A stretch of DNA of 64,000 bases from Trileptium ribeirensis (Eukaryota > Nematoda > Enoplea > Enoplida > Thoracostomopsidae). Numbering within the stretch: the stretch's first letter is position 1; each line of letters starts with the position of its first letter. Both the position numbers and the translations under genes were made by a program. Positions 56,814 to 64,000 of this stretch are shown one piece after another. The stretch lies in NCBI GenBank assembly GCA_030248225.1, contig JASANE010003569.1, forward strand, positions 28,865 to 92,864, read 5' to 3'. The notes beneath the pieces are model-generated. The model searched no databases, was not told the DNA's origin, and saw nothing but the letters and a program-made list of their open reading frames with translations.

Positions 56814-58796
56814 CAGGGAGTAACTGAAATTTTGGTTGCGAAAATCTTATTACGGTTGCGGTTCCGGCAAAATCCAAAAACTGTGCCGAAACTGGAATCC
56901 GGTTTGAAAATTTTTTCTTAGGTTTTCCACATTTTTGCCTCTTCTGTTATCCAAACATACGTTATACATACGCAGTAATAAAGTTCCAATACAGCCAAAC
57001 ATAAGAAAATATTAACACAGCAAATTGTTTTGTGAAACGTAAAGTAGGACACAATTTTAGTTGGGATTTTTCATCTTGACCGGCATCACTTTGTTAACAA
57101 AACAAAGCCAGGTGGATGTTTGTAGCAGCTGTTTTACAAAGTTCAAAGATCTGTGGTGTATGTTCGAACTGGATCTGTCCAAGTTGATATGCATAACAGA
57201 GTAAAATTGTGTAGAAGCACATAGCTGTAAGCTTGGCTAACATAAATTGCGTTCAGCACCAATCAGCGCACTTGTAAACTTCAAAAATCTGTCTACACTG
57301 AAGTAAAGCAACATAATATGCAACGCAGTGAGAAACTCCGTTCTTGGTAATGTAAAATTTAACGGTATTTATTAAAACTTTGCGGAGTTTGTCTCCTATA
57401 TATCATTGATCAGAAAATTACAATCATCCTCTAACTGACGGGCACTGGTTGCCCAACGCTGGTGACAACAATATCTTTGACGACTGATCAGAAAATTATA
57501 GCATACTTCCTTTCGTTTTTAGAACCATACAAACCAATAATTTCAATTTTCATATGGAATAATATTTAACAAACTCATGTCTAGTAAATGCAGGCGGTAA
57601 GAGACAGGTCGAAATCATCTAGACTGTGGTCCATGCGTTACTACCATATTCAGTTTGACGCAACTTACGCAAAGCTGTATAGTGGAAGGCAGTTGTTTCC
57701 TCTGGCGGCCCAAAAGCCGATATCTTGAACGACAAACAAACATCAATTGCTTCCTCAAGCTTCCAAAGTTACAGCGAGGCAATATTGTGATAGCAATATA
57801 CACTAAGCCAAATGTGAAATTTATTTGTAATTATCATCATCATTTATTAACGTCAGTGTTTTCTCTTTTCCAAGAGGTCAATGACGGTCACCCCATGACT
57901 TCACCGCATTCCTCCACTTTTTGCGATCTGTTGCATCTTGGACATTAATCCAACTCTCTTGTAGTCACGCAGCACCATCTCTTTCCACGTCATCATAGGT
58001 CTTCCTGTTTCCTTCTACCATCCACCTCCAGTCTCCATGCCCACGCCAGTGGCTCTTGACCGTCCCTTCTCAGCACATGCCTTAGCCATCTCAGAGCACT
58101 CCTTTTCATTTCCTCCACGTTGTTCTCTTCCAGGCCTAAGCGTTCCATCAACTCTTTGGTGTTCTTCCTATCAACAAGTTTAACCGCACACATTCTCCTA
58201 ATCATCGATTGTTCTATTCTTCTCATAATTTCCTTTATTTTCTGTGGATTTGTGCAATATCCACTTCTTAAAACACTGTTTCTTTTCATTCAGAGATTCT
58301 CTAATTTCTTCATTCCACCACCAGGTTTCTCTATATCGTGCTGGTCCTTTACTGACTCTACATACTTCTGACACCCGTAGAGCGTAGTTTTTATACCTTT
58401 CCCATACATCATCCCTTGAGCTACTGTTCCACACCGTATCCACCTTCTTTGCAAATTGCAATCTGATTCCCTCTTCCTTCAACTTCCATACTGTAATCCT
58501 TCTCTTGATACTTCTCTTTTTCCTTGTAACATCTAAACCGCATATATGTCAGCCACCACCAAACTGTGCTGCAGGAATAACTTTGACGTTTTTATGTTTT
58601 TACGCCAACCGTCACTTTTACTATACATTAATTACTTTTACTATAATTAATACATTTTAAATGCATAATACGTTCATTTCCTCCTTTGTTTGTTTTACTA
58701 TTATAAGTTTCGAAAGCTAAGCTCCAGAGGCATTGTCGGAACTGGTTTAAATGGACGGTTCCGGTTGTGGTAATTTTCGGTTTCGGTTATTCCCGG
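56814..58796 (-). mobile_element. hAT-like element, copy 4, with 8-bp duplication and a LINE inside
   Basis: Starts CAGGGAGTAACTG and ends CGGTTATTCCCGG; the flanks 56806-56813 and 58797-58804 are both GTAAACAC. It lies in reverse orientation only 54 bases after copy 2's target duplication. Its interior matches the family up to about 57835 and again from about 58660 (CATTTTAAATGCATAATACG onward), with a LINE remnant between. Sequence divergence is higher than in copy 2, so this is an older insertion. Confidence 0.85.
57835..58540 (-). pseudogene. LINE remnant lacking the reverse transcriptase, inside hAT copy
   Basis: On the minus strand from about 58535 the text reads KKRSIKRRITVWKLKEEGIR, then ARYRETWWWNEEIRESLNEK, the conserved linker just before the reverse transcriptase of many non-LTR retrotransposons. 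After about 50 codons it moves to SMIRRMCAVKLVDRKNTKEL, SALRWLRHVLRRDGQEP and DRKKWRNAVKSWGDRH, with a stop near 57894; this is the region after the catalytic domain. The several hundred residues expected between them are missing, at least one frameshift is present, and the 3' end runs into a short TCATCATCATT tract as expected of a simple-repeat tail. It is non-functional. Confidence 0.75.
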
Positions 58797-59551
58797 GTAA
58801 ACACGAATGCGATCAGAACATTTTTTGTATCGTTTACATTATGACTTCCCGGTGGCCTCTTTATTTATTGGAATATTGCTTAGGTATGACCTAAGAGGCC
58901 ATAGTGTAAAACGAGGTTTGTCGGATCTTTCCACATGGTCCTGAAATAAAAACGTCCCCTTCGTGTGCGTGTCAAAAATCTAAACATAGTCTAAATTATT
59001 ATCTTTCAATTCAGCAAGCTGCAACTGTTAACAAGTCTCCTCTGAAGTCATCCAAAGACTTCTCTAATAGAGGTTAGAAGCAATTTTTAAGATTTGGCAA
59101 TTTTTAACCTCGTAATGGAATTTTGGAACAGATATTGTCATTTATCTTCAGATGCGGGAAGCAAAGATGATTAGGGTACCTGTAGTTTTAGCGGTAGCCA
59201 TCCAATATAAACCAGGGCCAGCCGACATACTGCAGCACCCAACATCACTGTTCAGTATAGCTAACCAGCTTGCTATCGCATACTTGGTCAATGTATTTTT
59301 CAACTTCCTAACAATTGAGTTGATAGGTGTTAAGGATATCGGGCTGCGATACGGGATGTCACTTTCCTATTTTAATTCAGTGTTTACTATATTGCGTGGC
59401 TACGTTAGACATAGATTGATTCTAAAAATTATTCAGTTTCCAACGTTCGAGAGAGTTTAATTTATATGTGTGACATTATTGCGGTATTGAAAGTATTGAG
59501 TAATCAGTCATAAATTACGAGAAATTCACTTGTTGGCTTTTGGCGTTTCAG
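58797..59551 (+). other. Intron-like stretch before the last exon seen
   Basis: A short open segment 59015-59071 follows TTTCAATTCAG and reads QAATVNKSPLKSSKDFSNR, but its end phase (1) does not fit the exon at 59552, which is open only in phase 0. It is left uncalled. A 102-codon frame at 59152-59460 has no splice or similarity support. Confidence 0.4.
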
Positions 59552-59665
59552 CTATATCGAGATTTGTCAGCTGTAGCTCGTGACTCAATGAAATGTGTAT
59601 GGAGTATAATGACACAAATTTTGATGGACAAGTTTTCGAAATTTCAAGACTCGCCACGAAATCAA
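59552..59665 (+). CDS. Internal exon of an unrecognised gene, continues beyond
   Basis: Acceptor TTTTGGCGTTTCAG, donor AATCAA/GTAAGT, 38 codons, open only in phase 0. It reads LYRDLSAVARDSMKCVWSIM and then TQILMDKFSKFQDSPRNQ. In phase with the exon at 52936, the joined protein reads ...DILISM-LYRDLSAVARD..., smoothly helical. With the candidate first exon the known part is 91 residues. No later exon was recognised in 59.7-64 kb, so the gene probably continues outside. I do not recognise the family. Confidence 0.6.
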
Positions 59666-59849
59666 GTAAGTTTAAAGCTTCAGTAATGCTCATATTTCTA
59701 TGAAAATTAAAAGGCCAGAGTGACAGTGACATTCTGAAGAAACTAAGAATGTTTCGTGAATATTATGCAGATTACCGCTTCTACACATCACAATTTATAT
59801 TTTCTTGAAAAATTTAATATCTGCCAGTTTGTCTAAATTTATGTATATA

Positions 59850-60288
59850 GTCCGGTGCTGCTCTATGGTGCTGAGACCTGGCCAATAACTAAAAGAGTCG
59901 AACAACAGCTTGCCCGAACCGACATGAAAATGATCCGATGGATGCAGCGCATCAGCCTGGCAGACAGGGTGTCATCAGCAGAAGTATTACGGAAGGCTGG
60001 CCTGCTGGAAATTAGTTCAGCTGTGAGAAAACATCGCCTCCGACGGTTCGGGCATGTACAACGGAGTCAAAACCTTGCCATTCAAAACGCCTTACGCCTC
60101 GAGGTATCAGGCGCTAAACCTAGAGGTCGTCCAAAAAAGAGCTAGAATCAGAACATTCAAGAAAATCTACGATTGACCGGACTACGAAGTGAACAGGCCT
60201 TGAACCGATCCGGCTGGAGACATGGTATAAACCGTCCAACCTCCGTCAGGGAAACTCAAACGACGTAAAACGTGTTGTTGTTGTTGTT
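59850..60288 (+). mobile_element. 5'-truncated LINE 3' end with 23-bp target duplication
   Basis: The insertion codes for the end of a non-LTR retrotransposon polyprotein: LLYGAETWPITKRVEQQLAR, MIRWMQRISLADRVSSAEV, then RHRLRRFGHVQRSQNL-type sequence and GAKPRGRPKKS, then an in-frame TAG where a tryptophan codon (TGG) is usual, then LRLTGLRSEQALNRSGWRHG and a final stop at about 60269. It ends in a (GTT)n tail. The 23 bases at 59827-59849 (GTTTGTCTAAAT...) are repeated exactly at 60289-60311, the target-site duplication of target-primed reverse transcription. It sits in the intron after exon 59552-59665. The perfect duplication implies a fairly recent insertion. Confidence 0.9.
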
Positions 60289-60352
60289 GTTTGTCTAAAT
60301 TTATGTATATATAATGTTTTTTGTGAACAACCTTTCACAGTTCATACGGTTT

Positions 60353-62443
60353 CTGGCTTCTCCAAGTAGGGGGAACCAGGCAGTTCGACCTCTCACCAGG
60401 TTACACCATTCCGTGGGGCCCAGGTGGCTTACCTCCAGTTCATGCTCTCCAGGTTCTGCAGTTGCTCTTCCGCGAGTCTAAAAATTAGGGTTTTCATTGG
60501 GGCAAAAATATGCTAATTTTTCCCAATTTTGGCCATTTCACGCTACGCTGTCCTTTTGTCTCAGAAAAAATGACTAATAACTTTTTGGCTCCGATTATAT
60601 TCATTTTTACTTCCTAAGAGCAAAAACGTCAAGGATTCCGATTTAATGTTGTTATCGACTGATCTGAAGCTATAGCTTCTCAACTACCACCCCCTGCTGG
60701 TCAGCCTTTCAGGCTTAAAATGGCCTCTGGCATGCCACAGTTTGAATATAACCTCCATTTTGTGATTATGTATCTCGTACAGCCTATCGCCGCGTCAAAA
60801 TGAGGCTTGGCCGAACTGCGTATGTCAAAAATAAAGCTTATTATACCTATTTTTGGGTCTAACTTACCACTTCTAAAATACGGGGTGCCGATTTATTGCT
60901 GTTACTAAATGGAAACGAAGCGGCCATAAACGATAACTTTTTTATCGATAGTTTAGCCTGGGGGAAGTGTTATGCAAAAAATTTACAATATTTCCTTTGC
61001 CAGACATGCTAGAATGCCAGAAGTAACTGGTGGTCGGAGGGGGGTAAATTTTTTGTTTACGTTCAAAACCACTAAAAATTCTAGAATCAACACTCAACTG
61101 ACTTTTTCACACTGTCCACTCTACATTATTTTATCCAAAAATAATGTGGTTGGGGGTGGGGGTAAAGTTTGGTCGAAGGGGGGAGGTAAATTTGGTCGGG
61201 AGGTTAATTTTTTATTTACGTTCAAAACCACTCAAAAATTCTAGAAGCAACACTCAACTGTGTCTTTCACACCATCCACTCTACATTATTTCATCCAAAA
61301 ATAATGATACATGCATACCCATCGCCAGCGTACATACATGCCTGGTAACGTGGTCGGAGGCGGGGTAAAATTCAAAATTTTCAAAAAATAATTATGTGTC
61401 ATATGTGGCCGAAATGCAGTGCCACAATGTAATATGCCATAATATGAGATGAATTCGCGAAATTTCATCGAAATACCGTCACAAGGCCGATTTTTCAAAA
61501 TTTTTGGTGGTGGTTGGGGGGGGGGTAAAAGCCCGAGATCAACAGGTCGGCCGTGAGATAGAGCTAAGATCGTTTCACCAATCTCTTCCTCATGGGAATG
61601 AATGAACCATAACAGGCAAATTAATAGACTTGTACTCACTCCACCATACCCCAAACTCCACGATACCCCAAACTAGCAATGGTCGGGGGGTAATGAAATG
61701 TGCTAAAATCGATCTTTTAACCCTGGCGCCGGGGTAAGTAATAAGAAGCACGTAGGTTAATATTTTTTGAAAAGGTACCCAGGGGATAGGTATAATCTAT
61801 GAATAACGTTTATGTACCGTGCATAAGTAACGAGTAATGACCAAAAAATAATTAGGTCAGGGGGTAAAAATGTGGTTCATTCCATGTCGGCCGCTCCCAC
61901 TCTCCAGGATTGGCGTGGATTTGAAATTTGCGTAACGAAAAACGTAGTGTAGACCTGACTAATTATTCTGCACAAAAAAGAATTAAGGCCATAATATCTA
62001 ACATCGAGCCACATAATTACCCGGAAAAAACATGTCGTAAAATTAGTCATTATGGTTTTTGTCAGTTTGGGACCTATGTGGGTGTCCAGCCCCTTATGGC
62101 GGGGGTGAGGCCAAAATATTTTTGTTGTTTAAAATAGTTAAGTAATGAGGCTTCCTGGCGTAAATAACATTTTTGCCAGTTCCCTGCCCGTTTCTGTGTT
62201 ACAGACCAAAATATCCACCTTACCCCCCCCCCCCGACCAAAAGGACATCGTAGCGTGAAATGACCCCAAAAAATCCACACAATTTCCCTACGGGGCCAAC
62301 AATCGCTTGATATAACCCTATTTAGATATCGATAATTATTGCAGTCAGTCGTTAAATATAGTTTTTGAACCTTTCTGACATACAGAGATCGTACTTTTTA
62401 TGGTATGCTCCCAGTATAATTTGGGTGCCTTGGAGAAGCCATA
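60353..62443. mobile_element. Large composite element with CTGGCTTCTCC ends
   Basis: Left end CTGGCTTCTCCAAGTAGG; right end CACC-like GCCTTGGAGAAGCCATAG. Subterminal words ACCAGGTTACACC and CTCCCAGTATAATTTGGG match the short MITEs of this family at 36124, 38932 and 42517. At 2.1 kb it is far longer than those because it encloses a second inverted-repeat element (60531-62265). Target duplication was not identified. Confidence 0.5.
60531..62265. mobile_element. G-run TIR element nested in the CTGGCTTCTCC element
   Basis: Left arm GGCCATTTCACGCTACGCTG then TCCTTTTGTC; right arm GACCAAAAGGACATCGTAGC then GTGAAATGACC, inverted with about four mismatches over 31 bases. As in 32677-34065, the right arm is preceded by a C-run followed by CGACCAAA. 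The interior has a direct duplication of roughly 100 bases (61040-61140 and 61203-61305, both with TTTACGTTCAAAACCACT and CCACTCTACATTATTT), and many GGTCGG(G)n-GTAAA phrases at 61030, 61150, 61190, 61350, 61510, 61680 and 61855. No credible coding frame. Confidence 0.65.
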
Positions 62444-63269
62444 GTATTATAGTGCATCACTGACAGTCGTAATCATTAATTTATGTGATGTTGGTTAAAA
62501 GAATACGGCTGATTTGGGTTTATGGTTGCATGAAAGGTCGCTTATTTTTGTGTTTATATCAGTTTCGTTTTGCAAAAACTTGTTTAAATTATATGGGTTC
62601 CCAAAACCTGCCCAAATATCACAAATTGAAAAGAAATGGCATACGTTTTTGAAAGAAGCATTGCTGCTAATATTTTAATGTGATATTTTAAAATTTTGTT
62701 TAATTCCTGTTGAGTTTGCTGGTAACATATCTAAAATTTATAGCCTTCGCCTGAATGGTTTTGTTCGATTTTTTTATCGATATTCATTCGAAACTCAGAA
62801 ATTGTTGAAAAATATATAATAACCACGCGCTATGCATTTTTGCAAATTCGAGCGTTCCTATCAAGCCGAACACCAGTTGAATGAAATGTTGAAATGTAAG
62901 GCGCAAACATTTTTCTACAGCCTTGGAACAAACCTCCTTTCAAGAAAGTGTGCAATTTCTTTTTATGTTTGGTCAACTTATTGAAAATGTATTTAAAATT
63001 TATAGTTGTTGTTTATACAAGTAGCTTTTCTCATCGCATGGTGGTGAATTCTGATTGTTTAATATATAAATTAAGGGAACATACTCAGTTATATTCAGGA
63101 TCAATTTAGAAAATGGGCCCAATTTCAGCCATGTTGCCTGAATAGTAGTTGAAGATATTTAACCGCTTATTGCGTACTGAAGGACTCCCAATGTGTAATT
63201 TCGTAGAGGGTAAATTGGCCTTCAACATGGGACGTCCAATATCGCACATATAACTAAAGCGGATGCGGA
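62444..63269. other. Non-coding AT-rich sequence
   Basis: No exon recognised. The end of this stretch (63100-63200) resembles 14920-15010 (CAGCCATGTTGC; GGACTCCCAATGTG), so it belongs to a dispersed repeat that leads into the satellite. Confidence 0.4.
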
Positions 63270-63840
63270 TAGTACTGTTTTCTCATATTTTCAGTCTCAT
63301 GGGCCATTAAAAACCCGTTTTGACCCAACCTTGCAGTGGAAACAGTGGATTATTTGCGCAACAAAATGAGAACAAAATACTCATATAGCTGTAACTGTTA
63401 CACAATCCACGGGACCGTTCAAACTACAAAATAGGACCAAAAACACCCACATAGCTCGAGCGGTTACGGCGATATATTCGTTTTCGTGTATTTTGGGTCC
63501 CGTATGCCTATTGAGAACCCCTTTTGACCCAAATTTTTAACGCATATAATGGCATACCAGCTACGCAAAAAAGATTTTAGGATATGGCTATTTGCAGCAA
63601 CATAGAGAATAAACTATTGCTCTGCAACATAAGACCAAAACGTTTATAGCTCGAGCTGTTGTGGAGAAATATTCCTTTCCGTGTATTTTGGGTCTCATGG
63701 GCCCATCTAAAATCCTTTTGACTCAAATCTGCGCAGCTGAGCATTATTTGCAGTCTTATAGAGGCTTATTTGCTGTACAAAAATCAGCCCAGCTATCAGA
63801 TATCTTCACGGTTGTCGAGATACAATAAATAACTTGTTTG
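63270..63840 (-). repeat. Dispersed 150-200 bp satellite, copy 3 (reverse orientation)
   Basis: Three units spaced about 195 bases are marked by GTGTATTTTGGGTC (63486, 63681) and the related TTTTCAGTCTCATGGGCC near 63288. Each is followed by CCCTTTTGACCCAAAT-like text and then CATAGCTCGAGCGGTTACGG. Reverse-complemented, they match 3050-3540 and 54055-55010. Confidence 0.7.
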
Positions 63841-64000
63841 TTGGGCTACTTTGCGATCCGACTAGAGGTGCCTTCGGCATGTTGGAATTAGGTTTAGCGC
63901 CAAATTAAAGGCCAAAAATAGAGATTTCAAGCTTTCAAAACCAACTATAGCTCAAATCAATTATTTGCTCAGCCAAAGTTGTATTACCAGTGTTATCCTA

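Noticed and set aside
57655..57948. 97-codon + frame
   Set aside because: Antisense to a hAT-like copy and the start of the LINE remnant; no independent support.
59015..59071. Exon-like segment reading QAATVNKSPLKSSKDF
   Set aside because: Phase 1 at its end is incompatible with the exon at 59552, which is open only in phase 0.

Overview
This is eukaryotic nuclear DNA, most likely from an invertebrate animal. It is AT-rich: four 60-base lines counted by hand outside the anomalous block average about 30% G+C. It carries spliced genes with short exons and long introns, and it is crowded with transposon remnants, miniature inverted-repeat elements, minisatellites and satellite-like tandem repeats. 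I could not identify the species. No prokaryotic operons, CRISPR arrays or rRNA genes were seen. Almost all long open frames lie in repeats; the real coding signal is in short exons.

Three gene loci can be supported, all on the + strand. (1) The last two coding exons of a paraoxonase/arylesterase (PON) family gene lie at 8991-9128 and 10445-10624; its upstream exons were not found. (2) Four exons of the 26S proteasome assembly chaperone gankyrin (PSMD10) lie between 34124 and 40744 and end in a natural stop. One intron has a GC donor, and the N-terminal exon is not seen. (3) An unrecognised gene has three phase-compatible candidate exons (47887-47961, 52936-53019, 59552-59665) that join into one helical reading and continue past the window.

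Mobile DNA dominates the rest. A non-autonomous hAT-like family of about 1.15 kb is present in three copies with both ends and 8-bp target duplications (11214-12353, 55600-56751, 56814-58796), plus broken copies near 13290-14190 and 27707-29200. One copy contains a LINE whose reverse transcriptase region is missing. Another LINE 3' fragment (59850-60288) has a 23-bp target duplication. A Penelope-like GIY-YIG remnant lies at 5373-5763. Further families are a 485-bp TIR element rich in TTCGCGAA (about 8.2 and 16.2 kb), a 130-185-bp MITE with GTACTCGCC ends, a roughly 385-bp MITE with CTGGCTTCTCC ends, and two larger elements with GGTCATTT ends and G-runs.

Tandem arrays include a 23-bp minisatellite (21.6-22.06 kb), a 26-bp minisatellite of about 90 units that stays open in several frames on both strands (49.13-51.47 kb), two local triplications inside introns or at a first exon, and a dispersed 150-200-bp satellite.

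Two stretches stand out. The segment 22.06-27.70 kb is much richer in G+C than its surroundings (six hand-counted lines average 52%), shares no repeat family I could see with the flanks, and ends abruptly inside a broken hAT copy. The neighbouring 27.7-30.5 kb holds three copies of a roughly 0.8-kb unit; in the outer two, G has almost vanished from the + strand, which suggests sequence error or strand-biased mutation.
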